31,683 bases of DNA from an uncultured Nocardiaceae bacterium (GTDB lineage: Bacteria > Actinomycetota > Actinomycetes > Mycobacteriales > Mycobacteriaceae), in the NCBI GenBank assembly GCA_936936565.1, contig CAKZIX010000186.1, positions 1 to 31,683 on the forward strand, written 5' to 3'. The notes beneath the pieces are model-generated. The model did no database searches. It was not told the DNA's origin and saw only the letters and a program-made list of their open reading frames with translations. Shown piece by piece: positions 24,472 through 31,683 of this stretch. The position numbers and the translations under genes were made by a program. Position 1 is the first letter of the stretch, and each line of letters opens with the position of its first letter.

Positions 24472-24518
24472 CGCACGACCTCACGACCCGACGTGACTGG
24501 GACAGGTGAGGTCGTGCG
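24472..24518. terminator. convergent terminator between the UvrA-like and lipoprotein genes
   Basis: CGCACGACCTCAC (24472-24484) and GTGAGGTCGTGCG (24506-24518) form a perfect 13-bp stem with a 21-nt loop. The minus-strand lipoprotein gene ends inside it (stop at 24481-24483), so its last codons are part of the stem. Confidence 0.7.
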
Positions 24519-25983
24519 CCGGCAGCGTTCCCGTGGCGAGATATTCGTTGACGTGCCGATTGGCGCACTCGTTGCCGTAGTCGCCGTAGATGCCGTGCCG
24601 GTCGGAATTCTCGATTGTCACCAGCCTTGAGCTGGACATTCGCGCCCGCACCGCCACGGCGGCTGCGTGCCTGGTTCGCGGGTCGCCGGTCGCCCCGAGA
24701 AGCATCGCGGGGACATCGCGATCGATCCGCGTCGCAGGCGCGCCGGTGCTCGGCGGCCAGAACGCGCACGGGTTGACGTTCGCAACGACCGGCCCGAACA
24801 ACGGGTACTCGGCACGCACCCGCTGCACGTCCGTCCAATACTGCTCGATGTCGCGTGACGCACCACCGTCACCGCACAGGATCGCAGCTTGCCCACTGCC
24901 GTAGGCGGATTCGGCGCCGGTGGTCGCGAACAGCAGGGCCTGCTCCATCGCGGGGGTGGGCTGGACGGCCGCGCCGTCGGCAGCTCGGCGCAACAACGCG
25001 ACCTGGGCTGCCAGCTCCGATCGCGCCTCGTCGCGGTCGTCGGCGACGGCGCCGACGAGTACGAACGGTGCGAGGGTGTCGTCCAGTTCGAATTCACCGA
25101 TACGCAAGGGCTTTTCGGCTGCCGTGGCGATCACTCGCGTAACCAGCGCCACGACGTCGGCCGGGGTGGCGCCGAGGTGATACTCGGCATCCCGTCGGGC
25201 CACCCATTCAGCCCAATGTTCCAGTGCCCGTTGGTTTTCCGCCAGCGCTGGGAGCAGCAGACGCGGCGAGTACTCGTCGGGATCGACGACCCCGTCGAGC
25301 ACCACGCGGTCGAGGCGGTCTGGATACAACTGACCGTAGGTGCTGCCGAGATACGTGCCGTGTGAATAGCCGAGATAGGAGATCGTGTTCTCTCCCAATG
25401 CTTCTCGTACGGCGTCCAAGTCCCGTGCGATGTTGTGCGTGGTGATGTGTGCCAGCAACTCGCCGTACTTGTCGATGCACTTGTCCGCGAGGTCACGCTG
25501 ACGAATCACCATGCGGTCGAAACTGGTACGCGTCGCGCCTGCGGAGAACACCGAAAATGCGCCGGTCGGCCAGTCGCAGTCGACCGGCGCGCTGCGCCCG
25601 ACCCCACGGACATCGACGCCGATGAGGTCGAACCGTTCGCCGATCGCGCCCATCGCCGGCTTGACGACCAGCGGCATGCCCAGCGACGGGGCACCCGGAC
25701 CGCCGTCGTTGAGGAGCATCGAGCCGATCCGGTGTTCGGTGTCGGAACCACGAACACGGGAGATCGCGATCTCGATCTTGGCGCCGTCGGGCCGGCGGTA
25801 GTCCAGCGGAACGGTCACGGTCGCGCACTGCGCGCCGGCCTGGTCCAGTTCGGTGCCGGTGGTGTCGCCGGGACCGGCGGCACAGGCACCCCAATCGAGC
25901 CTCTGATCAGGTCGGTCGTGACTGCAGGCCGTCGCGACGAGAACGGTCGCCACGACAGCGGCCAGCATCCGGTTCGTCCTCAT
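24481..25983 (-). CDS. alpha/beta-hydrolase lipoprotein, tripeptidyl-aminopeptidase-like
   Basis: A 500-aa protein with a lipoprotein signal: basic start, hydrophobic stretch and lipobox VATAC with C20. The hydrolase core shows NDGGPGAPS (oxyanion region), FDLIGVDVRGVGRS, the nucleophile elbow GYSHGTYLGS (S207) and the C-terminal TAP-type part with LLGATGDPRT (Asp) and ENSDRHGIYGDYGNECAN (His), so the triad is complete. Such exported proteins remove short peptides from the N terminus of proteins or hydrolyse esters and amides. Its ATG overlaps the permease stop (ATGA), so it is made together with the ABC transporter; it may process or inactivate what the transporter handles. The window also encodes Lnt, which would complete its acylation. 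Confidence 0.9.
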   Translation of the reverse strand: MRTNRMLAAVVATVLVATACSHDRPDQRLDWGACAAGPGDTTGTELDQAGAQCATVTVPLDYRRPDGAKIEIAISRVRGSDTEHRIGSMLLNDGGPGAPSLGMPLVVKPAMGAIGERFDLIGVDVRGVGRSAPVDCDWPTGAFSVFSAGATRTSFDRMVIRQRDLADKCIDKYGELLAHITTHNIARDLDAVREALGENTISYLGYSHGTYLGSTYGQLYPDRLDRVVLDGVVDPDEYSPRLLLPALAENQRALEHWAEWVARRDAEYHLGATPADVVALVTRVIATAAEKPLRIGEFELDDTLAPFVLVGAVADDRDEARSELAAQVALLRRAADGAAVQPTPAMEQALLFATTGAESAYGSGQAAILCGDGGASRDIEQYWTDVQRVRAEYPLFGPVVANVNPCAFWPPSTGAPATRIDRDVPAMLLGATGDPRTRHAAAVAVRARMSSSRLVTIENSDRHGIYGDYGNECANRHVNEYLATGTLPAHDLTCPSHVGS

Positions 25984-27920
25984 CGGTCCGCCCGCCCGAG
26001 CAGTCGGGCCGTGCTGAGCAGACCCACCACGACGTTGGTGACCAAACAGCCCAGCGCGAGCGGAACGAGCAAGATCCACGGCACGCGCAACGGCGCGGCG
26101 CCGCCGTACACCGGCACCGACGCGTGGAACGCAGCCGTCCCGGCTGCGACGAGAGCTACGGCGAGGATGATTCCGGCGACGGTCGTGCCGACCGCCTCCC
26201 ACGCCGCGACGCGCAGTACTTGGTCCCGGCTCACCCCGAGTAGCCGCATCGTCGCGGTCTCGCGGCCGCGGCGACCCGCTGCCATGACGATCGTGCTCGC
26301 GATGCCGATGATCGCGTACACCGACGCGGGCAACGCCAGCACCAGCAGCGCGATCCAGTTCGTTCGATCCTGCTCCGCCTGCGTCGCGTCGACGACGGCG
26401 TGCACCGAAGTCACCTCGACTCCGGTACCGAGTTCGCGCGCCAGCGCGCCGCGGACGTCGGCATCGGATGCCCCTTCGGACAACCGGATGCGTGCCGAGG
26501 ACGGGCGTTCGGACGCGGCGTCGGCGGGCAACAGCAGGCTCGGCAGGCTGATTCCGCCGTCGATGACCGCGGCGATGACCGCCTGCTGCGCCTGGCCGCC
26601 GAAAATCCCGTACGTGAGGGTGCCGCCGACGCGATAGTCGTACCAGTCTGCGAGCTCGCGGCCGACGGCAACTTCGCCACGGCCGAGCGGCGCGAGTTTG
26701 CCGGCGGTCACGTCGAAGCGGTTCGTCTTGGACAGTTCGACCAAATCGACTGCCGCCGCAACCTCTTGGTGCGCTCCCCACGGAAAGCTCACGGCGACAT
26801 CCACCTCGACGGGAGCGGCGACGCCGTCGACGCCCGGGGTAGCCCGCATCGCGGCAAGATCGGATTCGGTGAGGCCGTTCGGTGCCGCAACCTCGAGCTG
26901 AGCCGCGTTGCGCGCCTGCACGTCCGCGCGGGTGCCCGCGGCCGAGGTCTCGAGCACCGTGGCGAAGATGCCGACCACGGCGAGCACCGCGAGCACCGGT
27001 GCCACGAGCGACGCCGTTCGGCGTCGCGCGGAGGTCACGGACTGGCCGGCCAAGCGTCCCGCCACGGGGTCGACCCACCGCACCGGCATCATCAGCAGCC
27101 GCAGCACGCCGGCCAGGTACGCCGGTCCTGCCGCGCACGCGGCCACCGCAAGGAACACGGTGCCGAAGATGGCGAGCGGCGTCCCGGAGTCGTCATTTGT
27201 CCCGGCGGCAGTCACGACCATCACGGCGCCACCGACGAGCGCCAGCGCCGCGACAACGGCCCGCCCGACGGTCAACCGTCCGGAATCGAGATCGGCTTCG
27301 CGCAACGCCGCGGTCGGCGGCGTGCGGGTTGCCGCGCCCGATGCGAGCAGGACACCGGCGAGCGCGAACAGCAGGCCGCTGCCGGCCGCGATCGCCAACG
27401 GCAGCCACAGCGACCCGGGCGCAATCGCCACCGGCGCAATCCTCGTCTCGTTCAGCCGGGCGAATGCCCAGGGCGTCGAAACAACGACCGCAGCGCAGCC
27501 CACGAGCACCGCGGGCAGCGCGACGACGAGCGACTCGGTCAGCACCATCCGCCGGACGGCGCCGCCACTGCACCCGACCAGGCGCAGCAGCCCGAAGTCG
27601 CGGCGGCGCAGCGCCACGCTCAACGCCGCCGCACCCGAGACAACCATGATCGTCACGAAGCCCGATACCGTCGCGCCGATACCCAGCACACTGATCAGAG
27701 CGCCCAGTTCGTCGGTCGTCTGGTGCACCGTGGCGGAGGTTCCGTCCTCCACGGGCAAGGTGAGCGCCGGCCCGGCTGCGGTCGTCGGTACGCCGATTGC
27801 GGCCAGCAGCGCCGCCGCGCTCACCCCGATCACGGTGACACCGAGCGCGAGTGCGACGAACATTCCGGCGAACAACTGCGGGTAATGGGCGACCGCCCGC
27901 ACCGACACGCGCCACATCAT
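25980..27920 (-). CDS. FtsX-type ABC transporter permease with two FtsX domains
   Basis: A 646-aa protein. After a first helix (LFAGMFVALALGVTVIGVSA) come three helices of FtsX domain one (ISVLGIGATVSGFVTIMVV.., the loop RRRDFGLLRLVGCSGGAVRRM, and LVVALPAVLVGCAAVVV), a linker with more helices, a large extracellular region (about residues 340-500) and a second FtsX domain with the loop AGRRGRETATMRLLGVSRDQVLR and the last helix pair. The duplicated RLVG/RLLG loop contacts the ATPase. Proteins of this kind act as lipoprotein/antibiotic-peptide mechanotransmitters or exporters. The start ATG 27920 overlaps the ATPase stop by 4 nt, and the stop overlaps the lipoprotein start. Confidence 0.9.
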   Translation of the reverse strand: MMWRVSVRAVAHYPQLFAGMFVALALGVTVIGVSAAALLAAIGVPTTAAGPALTLPVEDGTSATVHQTTDELGALISVLGIGATVSGFVTIMVVSGAAALSVALRRRDFGLLRLVGCSGGAVRRMVLTESLVVALPAVLVGCAAVVVSTPWAFARLNETRIAPVAIAPGSLWLPLAIAAGSGLLFALAGVLLASGAATRTPPTAALREADLDSGRLTVGRAVVAALALVGGAVMVVTAAGTNDDSGTPLAIFGTVFLAVAACAAGPAYLAGVLRLLMMPVRWVDPVAGRLAGQSVTSARRRTASLVAPVLAVLAVVGIFATVLETSAAGTRADVQARNAAQLEVAAPNGLTESDLAAMRATPGVDGVAAPVEVDVAVSFPWGAHQEVAAAVDLVELSKTNRFDVTAGKLAPLGRGEVAVGRELADWYDYRVGGTLTYGIFGGQAQQAVIAAVIDGGISLPSLLLPADAASERPSSARIRLSEGASDADVRGALARELGTGVEVTSVHAVVDATQAEQDRTNWIALLVLALPASVYAIIGIASTIVMAAGRRGRETATMRLLGVSRDQVLRVAAWEAVGTTVAGIILAVALVAAGTAAFHASVPVYGGAAPLRVPWILLVPLALGCLVTNVVVGLLSTARLLGRADR

Positions 27921-28648
27921 TGCTCCCACAAGGTGAGCTGATGGGCGATTTCGTCGGCGCTCGGCCGGTCGATCGAGCCCACCACGCGGCCGTCCGACAG
28001 GTACACGACACGATCTGCGGCGGCCGCGACCGCCGGATCGTGGGTCACCATGACGACGGTCTGGCTCGCTCGGTCGACGGCGTCGCGGAACAGCCGCATC
28101 ACCTGCCGGCCGGTCGACCGGTCGAGGGCTCCGGTCGGTTCGTCGGCGAAGACCACCTCGGTGCGCACCACCAGCGTCCGGGCGATCGCGACCCGCTGCT
28201 GCTCGCCGCCCGACAGTTGGGCCGGACGACGCCGCGCTTTGCCCTCCAAACCGACATGCGCCAGCGCCCGCGTGACGTCGGCGCGACGAACCCGCTCGCC
28301 ACGCAGCCGCAGCGCCAGCGCGACGTTGTCGTACGCGGTGAGCATCGGCAGCAGATTGAACTGCTGGAACACGAACCCGATGCGGTGGCGCCGGATCTCG
28401 GTGAGTCTGCGCTGCGAGCACCGGGCCAGGTCGCGGTCGCCGAGGAACACCGCACCCGAATCGGGTGTGTCGAGACCAGCGGCGCAGTGCAGCAACGTCG
28501 TCTTGCCCGATCCGGACGGGCCCATGACGGCCGTGAGCCGGTCCCGCTCGAATTCGACTGTCAGATCCTTCAAGACGGGTGCCCGCCCGGCTGGGCCGCG
28601 GTAACTCTTGGTGACGCCGTCCAGACGCACGGCGGCATTGTTCGTCAT
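27917..28648 (-). CDS. MacB/LolD-type ABC transporter ATP-binding protein
   Basis: A 243-aa ATPase: Walker A GPSGSGKTT (43-51), Q-loop GFVFQQFNLLPMLTAYDNV, signature LSGGEQQRVAIARTLV, Walker B VVFADEPTGALD and the switch His in VMVTHDPAVAAAADRV. These features, especially the FADEPTGALD wording, define the type VII (MacB/LolD/FtsE) ATPases that pair with FtsX permeases. The start MTNNAAVRLDGV at 28648 begins the family homology; the open frame continues upstream through the divergent kinase gene and is not coding there. It is the first gene of the ATPase-permease-lipoprotein operon, 85 bp from the divergent kinase start. Confidence 0.93.
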   Translation of the reverse strand: MTNNAAVRLDGVTKSYRGPAGRAPVLKDLTVEFERDRLTAVMGPSGSGKTTLLHCAAGLDTPDSGAVFLGDRDLARCSQRRLTEIRRHRIGFVFQQFNLLPMLTAYDNVALALRLRGERVRRADVTRALAHVGLEGKARRRPAQLSGGEQQRVAIARTLVVRTEVVFADEPTGALDRSTGRQVMRLFRDAVDRASQTVVMVTHDPAVAAAADRVVYLSDGRVVGSIDRPSADEIAHQLTLWEQ

Positions 28649-28720
28649 GGTTTCGAGTCCACCAGTCGCGCGGGCGCGCGTCAGTGGGCCCAGATGGAGT
28701 CTTGGACTTCCGGTTTCCCC

Positions 28721-28726
28721 TACTGT
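28721..28726 (+). promoter_or_regulatory. -10 box TACTGT of the kinase-regulator operon
   Basis: Seven nucleotides before GTG 28734, within the short divergent region shared with the ABC operon. Confidence 0.45.
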
Positions 28727-28733
28727 GGCCGAT

Positions 28734-30023
28734 GTGGCCGTAGCCGTCTGGAGCGCAGCCTGCCGCTCGCCGGGCAAGTTTTTGCTCTCGCAGTGGCCGG
28801 TGCGGGTGTGGGCGTTCCTGATCGTCGGCATGCTGTGGTCCGCGGCCGTGCTCATCACCCTGATCACCGTGGCCGTCGTGGGGTTCGGACTCGTCGTAGT
28901 CGGTATCGGCCTGGCAATCCTTGTCGTGCTGGCCCTCGTGGGAATCCCCGTCGGTGCCGTGGAACGGCGCCGGCTGCGACTGGTGGAGCCACAACCGCTC
29001 ATCGCCCCACATGGACCGCTACCCGCGCCCGGCATCTACCCGTGGCTGAAAACGCGGTTGCGCGAACGCGCCACGTGGCGCGAACTCGCTTACGCGATCG
29101 GCGGGGGCATCCTCGTCGTGGTCACGGGTGTGGCGCCGGTGGTGGCCTTGGCGATTTCCCTGTTGTTCGTCGCCGCGCCCCTCGTCGTCTGGGCGGTCGC
29201 CCCGGAGACGGTCATGATCATTCCGGGACGTGCTGTCGCGCACCCGTTCGAGGCGCTTCCCGCCACAGCCGTCGGCATTCTCGGAGTCGTCGCCGCCACC
29301 TATGTCGCTGCCGCCGCAGCCGGCGTCCAGGTGCACCTGGCGCGCGCATTGTTGGCCGCCCGCGACGACGACCTCGGCCGCCGGGTGCTGGAGCTGACGC
29401 GTTCTCGCGTGCGGATGGTCGACGCCTTCGCCGCGGAGCGGCGCCGCATCGAACGCGACCTGCACGACGGTGCACAGCAACAGCTCGTCGCGCTGTCGAT
29501 GACACTCGGGCTGGCCGAACTCGAGCTGCGCGATCCCGACGCACCTGCGGCTGCACTGGTTGCCCGTGCCCGCAAAGAGGCCGCGGCAGCGCTCTCCCAG
29601 CTGCGTGAGCTCGTTGCCGGTATCCATCCGAAGGTGCTCGAAGACCACGGGTTACCCGACGCTGTCGAGGAGCTCGCAACGCGCAGCCCACTGCCCGTGA
29701 CCGTCGATCTTGCGCTCGCGCACCGCTTGTCCGAGCCGGTGGAGACAACCGCGTATTTCACCGTCGCCGAAGCATTGACCAACGCCGCCAAACACAGCAG
29801 CGCCACCCGAATCACTGTCGTCGGAAACACGAAAACCGAACGTGGACAACAAATTCTGGTGCTGGAAGTATCCGACGACGGCGATGGCGGCGCCGATCTC
29901 GGTGCCGGATCCGGGCTGCAGGGCCTGGCCGATCGGCTCGCCGTGCTCGACGGCCGGCTCCGCGTCGCCAGCCCCGTCGGCGGCCCGACGACGATCCGCG
30001 CGGAGATCCCATGCTCCGGGTAG
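28734..30023 (+). CDS. NarL-type sensor histidine kinase
   Basis: A 429-aa membrane kinase. The N-terminal half carries a sensor-type membrane domain with helices at about residues 22-75 (FLIVGMLWSAAVLITLITVAV, VVVGIGLAILVVLALVGIP) and 120-200 (GGGILVVVTGVAPVVALAIS, LLFVAAPLVVWAV, VGILGVVAATYVAAAAAG). The HisKA_3 H-box is RRRIERDLHDGAQQQLVALS with H244, followed by the N-box VAEALTNAAKHSSA and the G-boxes SDDGDGG and GSGLQGLADRLAVL. GTG 28734 was preferred for the -10 box 7 nt upstream; GTG 28725, three codons earlier, is possible. It overlaps the response regulator by 13 nt. No large extracellular sensor exists, so it probably senses within the membrane or through the divergently encoded transporter. 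Confidence 0.88.
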   Translation: MAVAVWSAACRSPGKFLLSQWPVRVWAFLIVGMLWSAAVLITLITVAVVGFGLVVVGIGLAILVVLALVGIPVGAVERRRLRLVEPQPLIAPHGPLPAPGIYPWLKTRLRERATWRELAYAIGGGILVVVTGVAPVVALAISLLFVAAPLVVWAVAPETVMIIPGRAVAHPFEALPATAVGILGVVAATYVAAAAAGVQVHLARALLAARDDDLGRRVLELTRSRVRMVDAFAAERRRIERDLHDGAQQQLVALSMTLGLAELELRDPDAPAAALVARARKEAAAALSQLRELVAGIHPKVLEDHGLPDAVEELATRSPLPVTVDLALAHRLSEPVETTAYFTVAEALTNAAKHSSATRITVVGNTKTERGQQILVLEVSDDGDGGADLGAGSGLQGLADRLAVLDGRLRVASPVGGPTTIRAEIPCSG

Positions 30024-30670
30024 TCGTCGCCGAGGACTCGGTGCTCTTGCGTGCCGGCCTTGCCGAGTTGCTCGCGCGCGGCGGGCACGAAGTCGTCGCC
30101 GCGGTCGGTGACGCCGACGCGCTCGGCCGCGCCGTCGACGCGTTGGCGCCCGACATCGTCGTCACCGATGTCCGCATGCCCCCCAACTTCCGCGACGAGG
30201 GCCTGCGAGCGGCTCTCGACCTGCGGGAACGGCACGTCGGGTTACCGGTTCTGGTGCTGTCGCAGTATGTCGCAACCGCCTATGCGGCGCCCTTGTTCGG
30301 CGCCGAATCCGCGGGCGGGGTCGGCTACCTGCTCAAGGACCGGGTTGGTGAGATCGCCGATTTTCTCGACACGGTCGAACGCGTTGCCGCCGGCGAAACC
30401 GTTCTCGACCCGGAGGTGGTGCGCGTCCTCGTGCGACGACACCGCTCGGACGATCCGCTGCACCGGCTCACCCCGCGCGAACGAGAGGTGCTCGCGTTGA
30501 TGGCGGAGGGATTGAACAACCAGCGCATCGCCCAGCGGCTCGTCGTCACCGAAGCCGCGGTGGTCAAGCACGCCAGTAGCGTTTTCGGCAAGCTCGATCT
30601 GGACCCGGCCGGCGGGAACCGGCGCGTGCAGGCGGTGCTCGCGCATCTCAAGGCGCGCGACGCACTGTGA
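30011..30670 (+). CDS. NarL/FixJ family response regulator
   Basis: A 219-aa regulator: receiver domain with acidic pair E8-D9, phospho-acceptor D53 (VVTDVRMPP), Ser in VLVLSQYV and Lys in YLLKDRV; LuxR-type HTH with LTPREREVLALMAEGLNNQ and RIAQRLVVTEAAVVKHASSVF. It overlaps the kinase gene by 13 nt and should be phosphorylated by it. The likely target is the divergent ATPase-permease-lipoprotein operon because the promoters share an 85-bp region. The MFS gene downstream has its own -10 box. Confidence 0.92.
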   Translation: MLRVVVAEDSVLLRAGLAELLARGGHEVVAAVGDADALGRAVDALAPDIVVTDVRMPPNFRDEGLRAALDLRERHVGLPVLVLSQYVATAYAAPLFGAESAGGVGYLLKDRVGEIADFLDTVERVAAGETVLDPEVVRVLVRRHRSDDPLHRLTPREREVLALMAEGLNNQRIAQRLVVTEAAVVKHASSVFGKLDLDPAGGNRRVQAVLAHLKARDAL

Positions 30671-30701
30671 CGGCAGGCACCGCCCGATGAGCCCGGCGCG
30701 G

Positions 30702-30707
30702 TAAGGT
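30702..30707 (+). promoter_or_regulatory. -10 box TAAGGT of the MFS gene
   Basis: Seven nucleotides before GTG 30715. Confidence 0.5.
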
Positions 30708-30714
30708 ACCGCCC

Positions 30715-31683
30715 GTGGCCAGACCCCTGTACTCGTTCTGGCTGCTGACGAGTCTGTATCTGGCACAAGGCGTTCCGTACGGCTTCTTCACCACCGCGCT
30801 GCCGGTGCTGCTGCGCGAGGCGGGCATGTCGCTGACCTCGATCAGCCTCACCACGCTGCTGTTCCTCCCGTGGGCGCTGAAGTTCCTGGTCGCGCCGGTC
30901 GTCGACCACTACGGCAACCGCAGGCAGTGGCTGGTGCCGCTACAACTGGGTGCCGCAGGCGGTGCGGCCGCGCTGGCGTTCGCCGATCTGTCCGAGGGCT
31001 TCCGGCTGGTGTTCGTGGCGCTGTTCGCGTTCAACGTGCTGGCCGCCGTGCAGGACATCGTCACCGACGGGCTCGCCGTGCGCATGATCGACCCGGCGCG
31101 GCGCGGCCTGGTCAACGGAGTCCAAGTCGGTGCGTACCGGCTCGGCATGATCATCGGCGGCGGTGCGCTGCTGTTCGTGTTCGCGCGCGCCGGGTGGGCC
31201 TGGATGTTCGTCGCAATGGCGGCGGTGCTGCTCGTGTCGAGCCTGCCCGCGTTCTGGTTACGGGAACCGGCACCCGCCGCGACGGTCGCGACCCGCTCGG
31301 TGCGCCTCGAATGGCTCGCACGTTTGCGGCTGCCCGGCGTCGGCGCCTTTGTCGCGCTGATCTGCCTGTACAAGTTCGGCGATTCCATGGCGGCGAGCCT
31401 GGTCGGGCCGTTCATGAGCGACATGGGCCTGAGCACCGAACAGATCGCGCTCGTCAAGGGCGCCCTCGGCTCGACGCTGGGTTTGGTCGGGGCTGCGCTC
31501 GGTGGGTTGTTCGCGTATCGGGTCGGGCGCGGAGTCGCCCTGCTGACCTGCGGGCTCCTGCAAAGCGCGAGCCTGTTGCTGTACATGGCGGCAGCGCTGG
31601 GCGGCGGCAGCGCCGGTCTGGTCATCGCCGCCAGCAGCGCCGAGCACGTGTTCGGCGGAATGGCCACCGTCGCGCTGTTCACG
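30715..31683 (+). CDS. AmpG-like MFS transporter, cut by the window end
   Basis: The frame from GTG 30715 encodes 323 residues without a stop before the window ends. The start (LYSFWLLTSLYLAQGVPYGF) and the following TTALPVLLREAGMSLTSISL, LPWALKFLVAPVVDHYGNRR and VLAAVQDIVTDGLAVRM match the AmpG/peptide-acetyl-CoA-transporter branch of the major facilitator superfamily. About eight membrane helices are visible. AmpG proper imports cell-wall muropeptides, but actinobacterial relatives may carry siderophores or other solutes, so the substrate is open. It is on the same strand as the two-component system and 44 bp behind it, with its own promoter. Confidence 0.85.
   Translation, partial: MARPLYSFWLLTSLYLAQGVPYGFFTTALPVLLREAGMSLTSISLTTLLFLPWALKFLVAPVVDHYGNRRQWLVPLQLGAAGGAAALAFADLSEGFRLVFVALFAFNVLAAVQDIVTDGLAVRMIDPARRGLVNGVQVGAYRLGMIIGGGALLFVFARAGWAWMFVAMAAVLLVSSLPAFWLREPAPAATVATRSVRLEWLARLRLPGVGAFVALICLYKFGDSMAASLVGPFMSDMGLSTEQIALVKGALGSTLGLVGAALGGLFAYRVGRGVALLTCGLLQSASLLLYMAAALGGGSAGLVIAASSAEHVFGGMATVALFT

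Noticed and set aside
24481..27138. An 885-codon frame fusing the lipoprotein with an upstream extension.
   Set aside because: The lipoprotein signal and lipobox begin at 25983, and the region upstream encodes the permease in another frame.
26400..27941. A 513-codon plus-strand frame opposite the permease.
   Set aside because: Low-complexity Arg/Gly/His-rich text without any domain; a shadow of the permease gene.
27921..29012. N-terminal extension of the FtsX-type permease to more than 1000 residues.
   Set aside because: The extension is an off-frame reading of the ATPase gene; the ATGA overlap at 27917-27920 gives the proper start.
28649..29035. N-terminal extension of the MacB/LolD-type ATPase.
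   Set aside because: It runs antisense to the kinase membrane domain; ATPase homology starts at MTNNAAV.

Overview
The window is high-GC DNA from an actinobacterium, most likely of the order Mycobacteriales (Nocardia/Rhodococcus/Gordonia/Mycobacterium type). The clearest markers are the neighbouring lnt (apolipoprotein N-acyltransferase), ppm1 (polyprenol-phosphate-mannose synthase) and rbpA (actinobacterial RNA polymerase-binding protein). Many genes also have a TANNNT -10 box 6-8 nt before the start codon, as in mycobacterial leaderless mRNAs. No tRNA, rRNA, CRISPR array, insertion sequence or prophage gene was seen.

Left end (1-1.9 kb) is abnormal. It holds the 3' part of a VOC gene with an in-frame amber codon, then the first ~137 codons of a short UvrA-like ATPase, then ~65 codons of an antisense infB (IF-2) fragment of non-actinobacterial type, then a sensor kinase lacking its N terminus, followed by its intact response regulator. 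An intact version of the VOC/UvrA-like pair lies at 21.3-24.5 kb. The left end is therefore either a decayed, rearranged duplicate or an assembly chimera.

2.5-7.7 kb: an intergenic region with a terminator and a long palindromic element, then amidohydrolase-lnt-ppm1 with overlapping reading frames, a double-hairpin convergent terminator, rbpA on the minus strand and a small zinc-ribbon-like protein. 7.6-11.4 kb: a multipass membrane protein (minus), a NiCoT nickel/cobalt permease and a periplasmic multicopper oxidase. 11.4-13.9 kb (minus): an EXLDI-family putative ribbon-helix-helix regulator followed by a DrrA/DrrB-type drug exporter. Its promoter is overlaid by TATACG sites spaced exactly 18 bp apart.

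14.0-20.2 kb is a run of mostly single genes: VanY-like peptidase, PNPOx-like protein, DoxX-like protein, methyltransferase plus HTH_42/AlkZ-like protein, cytochrome P450 (minus), membrane protein, and a TetR-enoyl-CoA hydratase operon (minus). 20.8-24.5 kb: AraC-type regulator, VOC protein, 67-aa membrane protein and complete UvrA-like ATPase. 24.5-30.7 kb: a translationally coupled minus-strand operon (MacB/LolD-type ATPase, FtsX-type permease, serine-hydrolase lipoprotein) divergent from a NarL-type two-component system that probably controls it. The window ends inside an AmpG-like MFS gene.

The main functional theme is envelope biogenesis and drug/stress export: lipoprotein acylation and mannosylation donors, a DrrAB exporter with its own regulator, a DrrC/UvrA-like ATPase with a VOC protein, and a two-component/ABC/lipoprotein module.
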